Both the position numbers and the translations under genes were made by a program. The notes under the pieces are model-generated. The model ran no database searches, was not told the DNA's origin, and saw only the letters and a list, made by a program, of their open reading frames with translations. Shown piece by piece: positions 16,428-25,487 of a stretch of 64,000 bases of DNA. Source of the stretch: Fervidicoccaceae archaeon (GTDB lineage Archaea; Thermoproteota; Thermoprotei_A; Sulfolobales; Fervidicoccaceae); contig JAVYOA010000009.1 in NCBI GenBank assembly GCA_038734945.1, positions 372,001 through 436,000 of the forward strand, written 5' to 3'. Position 1 is the first letter of the stretch; each line of letters begins with the position of its first letter.

Positions 16428-17858
16428 TCATATCAATTTCCAAGGATCTTTGATTATTTTTTCCTTATCCAGTCCCTCAACTTCTGGTATGTTGCCTTTT
16501 TTCCAGCTACCTTTTATCATATCATCCAGCATCCTAGCACTAAGCAGAGCGACTTCGGGGTCATTTATATTATAATCTACTACAATGAGATCTAAATTTT
16601 CATTTGACAGATCTAATTGCTCCAATAGTGCCTTGAGAAGCCTTCTGTCAGCTTGGGGATCAAACCAAGGAGTATCAGTCCTCTCAAACCTGATTTTCCC
16701 ATCTTCCTCATAGATCATTCTCTGACAATAAGCTCCAGGTGGAGCGTACTTTGGATTAGCCTGCGGATCATTGTCTATGATGCTAAATCCTCTGAGCGGG
16801 AATATCACAGCTGTTGGCCCCCTGCTCTGATTTAGCCTTTTTGCCATGATGCTTCCAACATAATAGAGCTCTTCCCCAGTAGCTCTGATCAAAGTCACAA
16901 GCCCTCTGCTGTGCTCATAGACGCATCTGCTTCTGAATTTTTCTGGAACTGTTTCTGGACCCCAGAAATTAATCATATCTACAGCACCAGGGAGAACTAC
17001 TTGAGGTATGCCTCTCTTCCCCCCTGCAGTGAGTCGAAGCTTGTTCTCTTCACTAGCATTGAGCACACCTCCTGCTACTTCATCAACTAGCTCATGGGTT
17101 GTAACGTCCAGAACTCCAATACCAAGACCGGACTCAATCAGCCTCTCCATGACATATCCACCTGTCTTCCCCAGAGCATGAAAAGGTATAACGTCATAGC
17201 CCATTTTCTGCAAATAATCCTTGGCCACAATAATGTGAGGCGTTGTATTTCCAAACTGCGTGGCAAATATTGTGGGCATTTGTCTGAATTCATATGGAAT
17301 TGGACGAGATGCTCCGATCACTGCTGCTGCTACTCTATTGAGAACTTCTGCTTCTATAGCATTTACCCTTTCTCCTCCTGCTAGGTCAGAGATGGACCAT
17401 ACGGGGACTATGTCTGAACCAGCTATGAGTGATCCTGCCTCAGTTATGACCGTGGTGACAATATACTTGGGTATAAACATAGGCAGCTCTCTCATGATAG
17501 AAGCAATTAATGACAATCCCGTGGAACCACCCAGCCCTACTATACCATCCAACTCTTTTCTAGCAAGCAATTCTCTAAGGATTTTCCTAGCTCCTTTTAT
17601 CATTATTTCCTGTGCTTTCGATCTATCAAGAGAGCTTACTTCCTCCATTGAAGAGCCTCCTGCATGGGCAACCTCTTCGTTGCTAACATCCGGCCTTCCA
17701 AGCTTCGGAACATACTTTCTCATAGATAGATCTATGAGAAATGCTCTGCCTCCATTTGACTCAACTCTTTCCTTCAAGTAATATCCTTCACACTCCTTAG
17801 TATCCAAGGTTACCAGTATTGCGATGTTCGGTCTCGCTCTTTCATTGCTCAACTTCAC
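16428..17858 (-). CDS. Tm-1-like ATP-binding domain protein (UPF0261)
   Basis: A 476-residue protein of the UPF0261 family, related to the N-terminal half of the tomato antiviral protein Tm-1. Typical motifs are L-D-T-K-E-C-E near residue 18, G-G-S-T-G-L-S near 117, Q-F-G-N-T-T-P near 201 and the G-A-V-D-M-I-N-F-W-G region near 290. Its start overlaps the stop of the next gene upstream (TIM-barrel half) by four bases, so the two halves that are fused in plants and fungi are made here as separate, coupled polypeptides. The enzymatic reaction in prokaryotes is not established to my knowledge. Confidence 0.8.
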   Translation of the reverse strand: MKLSNERARPNIAILVTLDTKECEGYYLKERVESNGGRAFLIDLSMRKYVPKLGRPDVSNEEVAHAGGSSMEEVSSLDRSKAQEIMIKGARKILRELLARKELDGIVGLGGSTGLSLIASIMRELPMFIPKYIVTTVITEAGSLIAGSDIVPVWSISDLAGGERVNAIEAEVLNRVAAAVIGASRPIPYEFRQMPTIFATQFGNTTPHIIVAKDYLQKMGYDVIPFHALGKTGGYVMERLIESGLGIGVLDVTTHELVDEVAGGVLNASEENKLRLTAGGKRGIPQVVLPGAVDMINFWGPETVPEKFRSRCVYEHSRGLVTLIRATGEELYYVGSIMAKRLNQSRGPTAVIFPLRGFSIIDNDPQANPKYAPPGAYCQRMIYEEDGKIRFERTDTPWFDPQADRRLLKALLEQLDLSNENLDLIVVDYNINDPEVALLSARMLDDMIKGSWKKGNIPEVEGLDKEKIIKDPWKLI

Positions 17859-18712
17859 TGCACCTTTATCTTCACATTTTTGAATGCTCTGATTTGTTCA
17901 GATACTGCCCTTTCCGTTGGCAGTCTCTCAAATGTTGTTGCTCCAAAGAATCCGTGAATTCCCTTAACTCTTTCAGCTATGTATTTCCAGTCATCTATAT
18001 CTGATACAGGTCCTCCATGCACAAGGATAATAGCATCAGGTTTCTGACTTCTAGCTATTTCTGCCCACTCGCTCGCTCTCTTTGCTGCTTCTTCCAAAGT
18101 TATCGTAGTTCTAGCACCAATTGTACCCTTGGAGGTCAGCCCAAAGTGAAGAACCAATATGTCGGCACCCGCTTTCAACATAGCAGAGATATCATTTTCA
18201 TCAAATACATAGGGAGCAGTGAGCATATCAAGTTCATGAGCTATTCTTATGGCCTCAATTTCTTTATCATACCCCATGCCAGTTTCCTCAAGATTTGTTC
18301 TGAACAGAGACCCCTTATCAATAAGCCCTACAGTTGGAAAGTTTTGAACACCGGAAAAGCCCAATTCCTTCAAATATTGAATGAACTTCATCATTCGAGT
18401 TCCCTGATAGAAAGGATGGGTTCCAGTCACACCAGCCAATACGGGAGTTGCTCTAACAACGCTCAGCACCTCCGGAGCAAGATCAAGGAGCACCTCATGG
18501 GCATCCCCATATGGCATCAATCCAGCAAGCGAACCAAAGCCTGCCATTCTGTATCTGCCAGAATTATATATGATTATCAGATCAGCACCCGCGATCTCTG
18601 CCACTTTAGCTATTATACCTACACCTGCCCCGACCCCCAATATGGGTTCTCCTTTAGAAATCTTTTCATGCATTTTTTCCAAGATTATTTTTTTAGGTAT
18701 ATAATCTGCCAT
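17855..18712 (-). CDS. Phosphoenolpyruvate hydrolase-like TIM-barrel protein (Tm-1 C-terminal-half homologue)
   Basis: A 285-residue TIM-barrel protein annotated in relatives as phosphoenolpyruvate hydrolase family. It shows G-V-G-A-G-V-G-I-I-A-K near 27-36, A-G-V-T-G-T-H-P-F near 94, G-V-Q-N-F-P-T-V-G-L near 122 and H-F-G-L-T-S-K-G near 193. It lies immediately upstream of the UPF0261 gene, with ATGA overlap. A complex of the two proteins is likely. The spacer upstream (18713-18952) is AT-rich and contains no visible gene. Confidence 0.78.
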   Translation of the reverse strand: MADYIPKKIILEKMHEKISKGEPILGVGAGVGIIAKVAEIAGADLIIIYNSGRYRMAGFGSLAGLMPYGDAHEVLLDLAPEVLSVVRATPVLAGVTGTHPFYQGTRMMKFIQYLKELGFSGVQNFPTVGLIDKGSLFRTNLEETGMGYDKEIEAIRIAHELDMLTAPYVFDENDISAMLKAGADILVLHFGLTSKGTIGARTTITLEEAAKRASEWAEIARSQKPDAIILVHGGPVSDIDDWKYIAERVKGIHGFFGATTFERLPTERAVSEQIRAFKNVKIKVQ

Positions 18713-18952
18713 GATTATTACCGATTATAATTGCATATGAACTTATAAAAAAATTAAAGCCCCTTGTCTCTCTCCTTTTTCTGAACAGGATAGAATATTC
18801 TAACATTATAAAAAAACATTTAGAAGATCAAGGATAGCAAACAATCCTACTTAATATAATAATCAAATAGCTTCGTTCTTTCCTTTCCTGATTTCCTATT
18901 CCTATCTAAAAAGAGAAAGCTTTCAGCATTGTAAAAATTGTAAAATAGGAGG

Positions 18953-19975
18953 TCAGAGAAAAGCTGCTATTAACAATGAAGCGAAGCTCGTCATTGCAAC
19001 CAGGATATAAACAACAATTACTATTTCCTTTTCGCACAGTTCATCTGTAATAGTCAATATGTGAACGAGTGTTATTGGTGCCTCTTTGTTCAAATTAGCT
19101 CTAATAGTATTTCTCTCTCTATTTGGAACGGTTGGTCTTTCCTTCAGATTATGATGCTCAATTATTCCTTTTATACTGCTCAAAATTGTGAATCCATTGG
19201 CAACAATGGGCATTGCCGAAAGGGCCAAAAAGATCTCAACCTTTCCCCAAATTGCCACAAGGGCTAACAGTGTCCCCCAAGACAGAGATCCAGTGTCTCC
19301 GTTGAATGTTTTTCCCGGATGAAAGTTTCTCGGAATATAGCCTATTAGAGAGAGCAAAGCAATCGTAATAAGAACTATTGAGGAATCAAATCCACCATCC
19401 CAACTCAGGCCCCTTCCTTCAAGAAGAAAAATTGTTGCCATCATTGAACTTAACAGAATCATCGTTATTCCAGGAGCTATCCCTGTAAAGGTATCAGCCA
19501 TGTTTATAGCATTTGAGGCTACAGCAAAAATTACTGGAAGGAGCAAAGGATAAACAATTGTCATTCTAACATTCCCAATTACCGGAATGTAAACCCATGG
19601 AGCGTAGAGACCCAATGCAGCAACAATTATTCCAGGCACTGCAGTTAGTAGAACCTTCTCTTTTCCACCAAGCCTCTTCACATCATCATACAGCCCTATT
19701 AACCCTGCGATCCAAACCAGCACTGTTCCGACAACTAAATACCTCATTGAAATGGGCGTCCCCTCAATTTTTGCTCCTGCCATGTATAAAATTAGGGAAG
19801 CTGTCCATCCTAAGAGAAACCCCAATCCACCAGACTTGGGAAGATATCTTCCCTCCTCTTTGTGAGCATCCTCCCCTACAAGACCAACTCTAACTTCAAA
19901 GCGCTCAACTGCTCTAGTGAATATATTTGTCAAAAAGGGGGCAGCCAAAAGAGATAGGAAAAGAGAAATATACAA
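18953..19975 (-). CDS. GlcNAc-1-phosphate transferase, MraY/Alg7-like (GT4 membrane family)
   Basis: A 340-residue polytopic membrane protein with about ten hydrophobic segments. Catalytic motifs of the polyprenyl-phosphate sugar-1-P transferases are visible: G-L-Y-D-D-V-K-R, N-A-I-N-M-A-D-T-F-T-G and F-N-G-D-T-G-S-L. In archaea such enzymes (AglH type) transfer a HexNAc-1-P to dolichyl phosphate at the start of N-glycan synthesis; the products would decorate the many N-x-S/T sites of secreted proteins such as those at 25488-28072. It follows the RimK-like gene by 7 bases and is probably in one operon with it. Confidence 0.85.
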   Translation of the reverse strand: MYISLFLSLLAAPFLTNIFTRAVERFEVRVGLVGEDAHKEEGRYLPKSGGLGFLLGWTASLILYMAGAKIEGTPISMRYLVVGTVLVWIAGLIGLYDDVKRLGGKEKVLLTAVPGIIVAALGLYAPWVYIPVIGNVRMTIVYPLLLPVIFAVASNAINMADTFTGIAPGITMILLSSMMATIFLLEGRGLSWDGGFDSSIVLITIALLSLIGYIPRNFHPGKTFNGDTGSLSWGTLLALVAIWGKVEIFLALSAMPIVANGFTILSSIKGIIEHHNLKERPTVPNRERNTIRANLNKEAPITLVHILTITDELCEKEIVIVVYILVAMTSFASLLIAAFL

Positions 19976-19982
19976 AGCAATT

Positions 19983-20870
19983 TCACTTCCTTGCTAATTT
20001 AATGGCCTCTTCCACAAGCTTTCTTGCTGGATTCAATCCAAGATATAGTGCTCCTTTCCAATTAGGAGAAGCATTGGCCTCGAGCACAAATCTTTCTCCC
20101 TCAACGGATTCAGCAATGTCTATGCCTCCATAGAACAGCTTCAGAACATCTGCTGTAGACAGTGCTATCTCAGAAATTTCACTATCAATTTCTGCCTTTT
20201 CAGGTACACCACCTTGAGCCAGATTTGTTTTGAAGTGCCCCGGCTGCGCTTTTCTATAATAAGCAGCATAGATTTCTCCATTGATCACCAGAACTCTAAT
20301 ATCTCTTCCCTCCTTTTTTTCAATGTATTCTTGAAGGAGCAATGGCTGTCCCCACGCTAAGAGCTGTTTCAGCACAGTATATGCAATGTCCTCATTGTCA
20401 AGAAGCATTATTCCCCTTCCCAGGCTGCCTATTATTGGCTTTACAACCGTTTTTCCAAGCTTTCCAACCACATTTAGAGCAACCTGGAGGTCGTTTGTGA
20501 CATAAGTTCTAGGGAAGTTAATTCCTCTTTTTTGCAGTATCGATGGCAGCATTGACTTGTCTCTAGCAAGTATGATTGAATCATAGCTATTTATCGTCAT
20601 GCTTCCCTTTGATTCTATTATCCTAACGATATTTGTCATCCAGGTGAACTGCTCTATTGAGGAAGGAGAGCTTGTCCCCCTCACAAACACAATATCTGCA
20701 TTCAGCTCCCTACCTTTTTTGAAAATATCAAGCGAGCCGTTGCTATATGCTACTGTAATATCCTGTGGTCTAAAGTATGTTCCCCCAACACCCAGTTTCT
20801 TTGCCTCAAACAATATCTCTCTGCATGAAGGAGGTGGCGTAGCGCTTGGATGCATCACCGCTATTCTCAT
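19983..20870 (-). CDS. RimK-family ATP-grasp ligase
   Basis: A 295-residue ATP-grasp protein. Visible landmarks are the R-D-K-S-M-L-P motif near 103, K-P-I-I-G-S-L-G-R-G near 140 (ATP loop), L-L-L-Q-E-Y-I near 177, D-I-R-V-L-V-I-N-G near 189 and E-A-N-A-S-P-N-W near 263, which carries metal-binding residues. Relatives add amino acids to a carboxylate (glutamate to S6, to LysW or to cofactors). The substrate is not fixed by sequence. It is directly upstream of the glycan-transferase gene, so a modification linked to the cell envelope is one possibility (inference). ATG 20870 gives the expected M-R-I-A-V start. Confidence 0.8.
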   Translation of the reverse strand: MRIAVMHPSATPPPSCREILFEAKKLGVGGTYFRPQDITVAYSNGSLDIFKKGRELNADIVFVRGTSSPSSIEQFTWMTNIVRIIESKGSMTINSYDSIILARDKSMLPSILQKRGINFPRTYVTNDLQVALNVVGKLGKTVVKPIIGSLGRGIMLLDNEDIAYTVLKQLLAWGQPLLLQEYIEKKEGRDIRVLVINGEIYAAYYRKAQPGHFKTNLAQGGVPEKAEIDSEISEIALSTADVLKLFYGGIDIAESVEGERFVLEANASPNWKGALYLGLNPARKLVEEAIKLARK

Positions 20871-21014
20871 GTTTTTGTCACTTCACATAATCCATTGAAT
20901 GATACTTTATTTCAGCATTTATAAGCTAACCTATTTCTCTAATAAAAAATTTCCTCATTTTATCAGGAAGAGTTTGAATAAATTAAAGTTCAACATATTC
21001 CTTTCTTGGAAAAT

Positions 21015-22205
21015 TCACTCTACCCTCATGAGAAAACCCTTCAAGTAAAGAAGCCCGCTGTCTTCGCTTCTTACATATGGAATAGCATTATACTCTGAAG
21101 CATGAAAAATGACCCTCAGGGTGAAGCCGTTGCTTCTGGCAGCTTCTCTCAGCAATTTCAAGAGCTCTTCTTCCCTTAAACTATGGCTGCAGCTGGAGGC
21201 ATATAGTAGACCGCCTGGTTGTATTATTTTCATTGAATTTCTAAACAGATTAGCATAGGCCCTCATCCCTCTTTCCTTGTGCGATAGAGTTGGTATGAAA
21301 GCAGGGGGATCTGCTATTATCAGGTCGAATCTCCTTCTCTTCGCTACTAAGTTTTCCAGAATCTTTTCAACTCTTCCTCTTATAATCTCAAACCTTTCCT
21401 GAAAACCATTTTCAATCATGTTCCTTCTAGCAATCTCCAGAGCAATTTCATCTTCATCTACAAGGATGCTACTTGAAGCACCAGCTGTAAGGGCCGCCAG
21501 GGAAAAGGATCCCGTATATGAGAAGAGATCAAGAACTTTGAAGTCCTTCAAGTTCATCTCACTTATCTTTCTTCTAGCTTCTCTCTGATCTATATAGAAG
21601 CCAGTTTTTTGCCCCTCCCCATAATTTACGATTACTCTGTATCCATTCTCCTCGATCACTACTTCAGGCGGGGGTGCTCCGATTAAGAACTCCCTGAAAA
21701 CAGGAAGACCAAACGCCTTTCTGCCTCGCTGATCATTCTTCAAGTATACTCTTTGGCTTATTCCAAGCTCTACAATTTTTCTCGCTAAAACAGACGAGCT
21801 GCTATCCCATCCAAAGCTTGAGCTCTGTAGGACTGCAGTGTCTCCAAAAACATCAGCAATCAAACCTGGAGTCCCATCGCTATCAGCATAAAGAAGCCTG
21901 TATCCTTTTTCTGGCCTTTCTCCCCCCATCATTCTCAGCTTATATGCCTTTTCCAATCTCCATTCAATTATATCCTCGAGGCTTCTGGAGTCATTCTCTG
22001 AGACATATGCCAAAATTCTTCCTCCAATGGGGCCAATTCTCTCGTAAAAACCCCTTGCCACGATTTCATCTCTTAGTACAAATTCAACAAAGCTTCCCTG
22101 AGGAACTGCTGGGTCTTCCTTAATCCATTTCGAATATATTGTATAAGCTCTTCTAGAAAGGAACTTTTCAGCCTTTTCCTTGAGAACAACTTTATCCATT
22201 TTCAT
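21015..22205 (-). CDS. RlmI-like class I rRNA (cytosine-C5) methyltransferase
   Basis: A 396-residue protein with an N-terminal PUA-like domain (1-80), a middle RlmI domain and a Rossmann methyltransferase. The SAM motif is L-D-L-F-S-Y-T-G-S-F near 223, the acidic strand L-V-D-E-D near 246 and motif IV D-P-P-A-F near 297. A catalytic Cys appears in A-S-S-C-S-H near 341. In bacteria RlmI makes m5C1962 in 23S rRNA; the archaeal target is inferred to be rRNA. It follows the phosphorylase by four bases in the PolB operon. Confidence 0.85.
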   Translation of the reverse strand: MKMDKVVLKEKAEKFLSRRAYTIYSKWIKEDPAVPQGSFVEFVLRDEIVARGFYERIGPIGGRILAYVSENDSRSLEDIIEWRLEKAYKLRMMGGERPEKGYRLLYADSDGTPGLIADVFGDTAVLQSSSFGWDSSSSVLARKIVELGISQRVYLKNDQRGRKAFGLPVFREFLIGAPPPEVVIEENGYRVIVNYGEGQKTGFYIDQREARRKISEMNLKDFKVLDLFSYTGSFSLAALTAGASSSILVDEDEIALEIARRNMIENGFQERFEIIRGRVEKILENLVAKRRRFDLIIADPPAFIPTLSHKERGMRAYANLFRNSMKIIQPGGLLYASSCSHSLREEELLKLLREAARSNGFTLRVIFHASEYNAIPYVRSEDSGLLYLKGFLMRVE

Positions 22206-22209
22206 TTCC

Positions 22210-22947
22210 TCAATATGTGGAAAGGACCTTCGCCACAGATTCCCCTATCTTTACCATATCTCTATTGACTTTCTCACTTCCCAAGAGCCCCTTCGCTCCA
22301 TTGACTAGACTATCTGTCACGTACAAAACACAAGCTGTCCTGAAACCTCTCATCCATCCGAGAGCCGTCAATCCAGCGCATTCCATTTCTATTGAAATAA
22401 ATCCCAGCCTACCCAGTTCTTCTGCTTGTTCTTCGCTTTCAGCATAGAATGCGTCACTGCTAATTATTGGTCCCACATGGACGGAAAATCCGCTTCTCTC
22501 CAGCTCTTCCCTAAGAGGAGCTGTTAGCTCATGAGATGTTGAGTTCGGTGGAATTACGTCTCTTGGATAATATTGTTTCAGAGCACTTGAATTGAAGTGT
22601 CCTGCCGCTGTTGCCACTACCACATCTCCAATTTTTACTTCTTTTCTCAAGGATCCGGTTGTGCCAACTCTAACTATTGTTCTTGCTCCCAGCATATTCA
22701 GCTCCTCGAATACAATAATAGCACTTGGCATCCCCATTCCATGAGTAACTATGCTCAGAGGAATTCCTCCATATTTTCCCGTGAATGAAAGTAAGCCTCT
22801 GTTTGTATTGACTACTCTTGCCTCCGAGAGAAAGGCTTCTGAGAAAATCTGGGCTCTGTTTGGGTCTCCAACGGCTATCACTTTTTCTGCCAATAGCCCC
22901 TTCTGAATCTTAAGATGAACAGGTTCCCTTATCTCCAAATCTAACAT
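22210..22947 (-). CDS. Nucleoside phosphorylase (PNP/UDP family)
   Basis: About 245 residues of the hexameric purine/uridine phosphorylase family. The phosphate-binding G-D-P-N-R near 25, V-T-H-G-M-G-M-P-S near 63, V-R-V-G-T-T-G-S-L near 85 and the purine/sugar-site I-E-M-E-C-A-G near 188 are all present. I prefer ATG 22947 (M-L-D-L-E-I-R); a GTG at 22974 would add a hydrophobic stretch not seen in the family. Whether it prefers purine, uridine or methylthioadenosine is not certain. It lies between polB and the rRNA methyltransferase, all in the same direction and nearly touching. Confidence 0.85.
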   Translation of the reverse strand: MLDLEIREPVHLKIQKGLLAEKVIAVGDPNRAQIFSEAFLSEARVVNTNRGLLSFTGKYGGIPLSIVTHGMGMPSAIIVFEELNMLGARTIVRVGTTGSLRKEVKIGDVVVATAAGHFNSSALKQYYPRDVIPPNSTSHELTAPLREELERSGFSVHVGPIISSDAFYAESEEQAEELGRLGFISIEMECAGLTALGWMRGFRTACVLYVTDSLVNGAKGLLGSEKVNRDMVKIGESVAKVLSTY

Positions 22948-22984
22948 CACCAAAGAAAAGAAAAGGAAAAGCACTTTTTAAATG

Positions 22985-25405
22985 TCAAGACTTCTTACCG
23001 AGGAAATCCATCAGAGATTTTTGCGCATCCTTTCCAGATCCCTTCAACTCCGCTTCTTTAACCCCAAAGTATTCTAAGATTCTCATTGCTGCTGGCACTA
23101 TTTGGTGATCCGAGTAATATTCAGTATCTACTTCATCTATTGATGCTGCAAAATAGGGCTTAACTCTTTCACTAATTTTTCCTGAACCCTTTGTTACAAC
23201 ATAACCAACTTTGTCTCCCGGAGAAATTTTAAGCCCATAGCTCTCATAAAGTCTTGCTGCTGTGACATGAGGAGCATCTACTTCATATTCATCAATCTTC
23301 TTTGTGATAGTCTTCCAAATTATCAATTTATCCATAGGAATCTTTCTATCTTTAAGTTTTGCTATTACATCCTTCACGTAGGCTATCGCCTTCTTGGTGC
23401 TCATTTCTTCCAGAATGACTCGCGATACTTCCACCTGTATGTCCTTGGCAATCTCTGACCAATCCCCTCTTATAGCCTCAAACCCAACAATATCAATTGT
23501 TCCATCTACAGTGAGTCCCACATACCTTTTTTTAGCTTCAGTGAAGAAGAGCCTCTTGTAAATCTTGTCTACCTTTATTTCAAGTCCTAGCTCTTTATCT
23601 ATCCAGCCAATTAGCTTCTCAACAAGCTCTGGCTTGTTTTCCACGAAGAGGCTATCTGTATCACCATAGATCACATTAAGTCCAATTTTCTTGGCCTCAT
23701 TAATTGCAGAGGTAATGTTTGCCCTCCCCCACGCTGTGATCGCCTCTGCACATTCTCTGCAGTACCATCTAGCTGCCTGCCATCCCATGTATCCATATGT
23801 AGCATTAGCAAGCACCTTCACAGCCTTCTGCCTTTCATCTAAGATAGAATATTCGGGAGAACCTATTTGGAGCTTCTTCATCTCATCTCTCATTTTTTTC
23901 CTTGCTTGAAGCAGTTCTGTGAGAACACTCTTGAAGAATCCCTGCGGCTCTTTCCTGAATTTGTGCCCAACATCAGGGGCTATGAAGCATTTTTCTGGGG
24001 AGCAATCCTCATCTTTTACTAGCGTGTCTGGACCAACATTGTACTTTATCATTATGTTGGGATACATGCTAGCAAAGTCCAGAACTGCCACATTTTCATG
24101 AACTCCAGGCTTTGGCGAAAGCACTATAGCTCCTTTGTAGCTCTCTCTTCCTCTCTCCTCTCTGTTTGGAACAAGCTCTCCATACCTGAAAGCCTTTCTC
24201 ATTAGATAGTATTCCAGACGAAATCCAACGCTGGCAGCCATTATTTGATCCAATGGAATTCCTGTCAGTCCAGACAGCTGTATTCCAAATGGAATGAACT
24301 TCTCAGCCAATCTATACGTTGAAACAACATCATCTCTATTATATGCTAGAACCTTGTTTGCTTCCCTATCCCCGGAATCCCAGAGCTTTGGTATTTCATA
24401 CCACTCCAGCAAAACTCTATCGCTCTTTTTCATAACTCCCATATATTCTGCTATTTCGTCCAGCGTCTTTCTCTTCGTGCCAGTCATTTCCTCAACGAAA
24501 TTGAAGATATCAACATTCAATCTTCCCTGTATGCTTATATGCCCCATCACGCTCATTGAAGGGGGTGAGTTCTTCTTCCTTCCTAAATCAAGGTCAATTT
24601 TCAAGTTCTTTGCTCGCTCCATCAAATATTGCCAGTCGAATGAATTAGTGTTATATCCTACAATTAGATCGGGATCGATCTCTCTAATATACGAGGCAAA
24701 TTTCTCAATAATCTCTCTATCAACCTTCTCTCTCGAGTAAAACTGAGCTACTCCTCCATCCATCGTTCCTATAATTATAATAGGATCTGAAGAAGGCCTC
24801 GGAGTGCCTGCTGGAGAATATACCTCAATATCAAATGCCAGCATTTTCAGCTTAGGAGGAGTTGCCTCAGCCTGAAGCTCTCTGGGGCCATCAAGCATTT
24901 CGAAAACTTTTTCGACTCTATAATCATTGTTTTCAATTTCCCTCACCTTTGCGGCGTACCATCTGAATGGCTTCATATCGTGATCTATCATGTATCTCAA
25001 TGAGAATCTAACATCTGCTTCTAGCACATCATATATGTTAGGTATGCTCCTTATGCTGTCTCTCAATAACCTAACTTGTTCTGGAATTTCAACTTCTACT
25101 TTCAACACATCCATTTCTTTTCCAAAGTACTTTCTTTTCTCGATAGAAATCTTGGAGGAAATTCTCTTCGAATTGCAAATTCTCTCTATATCTTTTTTGA
25201 CTTTCTCTATGATTTCACTTTTCTGCACCGGAAGCGCATAGAAATATGGACGAAATCTCCAATCTTCTATAACCGCATTTTTTCCATCTCTGAGCTTTGA
25301 CCATATAACTATCTTTGGCTTTTTTCCCTCAATTTCATAGCTCACATCGAGCGGTTGAAACTCAATTTCACTTTCCTGGGACAATTCGAATCCCTTCCCT
25401 AGCAC
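22985..25405 (-). CDS. Family-B DNA polymerase with C-terminal PIP box
   Basis: An 806-residue replicative-type polymerase. The 3'-5' exonuclease motifs are F-D-I-E-V-Y, G-Y-N-T-N-S-F-D and Y-N-R-D-D-V. The polymerase motifs are D-F-A-S-M-Y-P-N-I (A), K-V-L-A-N-A-T-Y-G (B) and Y-G-D-T-D-S-L (C), all with their catalytic carboxylates. The last residues Q795-K-S-L-M-D-F-L fit a PCNA-interacting peptide. All of this points to an active proofreading enzyme. Crenarchaea have several PolB types; I cannot assign B1 or B3 with certainty. The start is GTG at 25405, close behind a TATA-like sequence on the minus strand (about 25419-25427). Confidence 0.93.
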   Translation of the reverse strand: MLGKGFELSQESEIEFQPLDVSYEIEGKKPKIVIWSKLRDGKNAVIEDWRFRPYFYALPVQKSEIIEKVKKDIERICNSKRISSKISIEKRKYFGKEMDVLKVEVEIPEQVRLLRDSIRSIPNIYDVLEADVRFSLRYMIDHDMKPFRWYAAKVREIENNDYRVEKVFEMLDGPRELQAEATPPKLKMLAFDIEVYSPAGTPRPSSDPIIIIGTMDGGVAQFYSREKVDREIIEKFASYIREIDPDLIVGYNTNSFDWQYLMERAKNLKIDLDLGRKKNSPPSMSVMGHISIQGRLNVDIFNFVEEMTGTKRKTLDEIAEYMGVMKKSDRVLLEWYEIPKLWDSGDREANKVLAYNRDDVVSTYRLAEKFIPFGIQLSGLTGIPLDQIMAASVGFRLEYYLMRKAFRYGELVPNREERGRESYKGAIVLSPKPGVHENVAVLDFASMYPNIMIKYNVGPDTLVKDEDCSPEKCFIAPDVGHKFRKEPQGFFKSVLTELLQARKKMRDEMKKLQIGSPEYSILDERQKAVKVLANATYGYMGWQAARWYCRECAEAITAWGRANITSAINEAKKIGLNVIYGDTDSLFVENKPELVEKLIGWIDKELGLEIKVDKIYKRLFFTEAKKRYVGLTVDGTIDIVGFEAIRGDWSEIAKDIQVEVSRVILEEMSTKKAIAYVKDVIAKLKDRKIPMDKLIIWKTITKKIDEYEVDAPHVTAARLYESYGLKISPGDKVGYVVTKGSGKISERVKPYFAASIDEVDTEYYSDHQIVPAAMRILEYFGVKEAELKGSGKDAQKSLMDFLGKKS

Positions 25406-25458
25406 TCAGAAAAAGAATCTATAAATACCTTGTCAAAATAACTTTTTTAAAGTAAAGC

Positions 25459-25468
25459 TATATAAAAG
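25459..25468 (+). promoter_or_regulatory. TATA box for the membrane sensor gene
   Basis: TATATAAAAG is a textbook archaeal TATA box. With transcription about 25 bases downstream, the transcript would begin at or near the TTG/ATG at 25485-25488, so the gene is probably leaderless. Confidence 0.65.
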
Positions 25469-25487
25469 CTTAATCAGCGAAGGGTTG

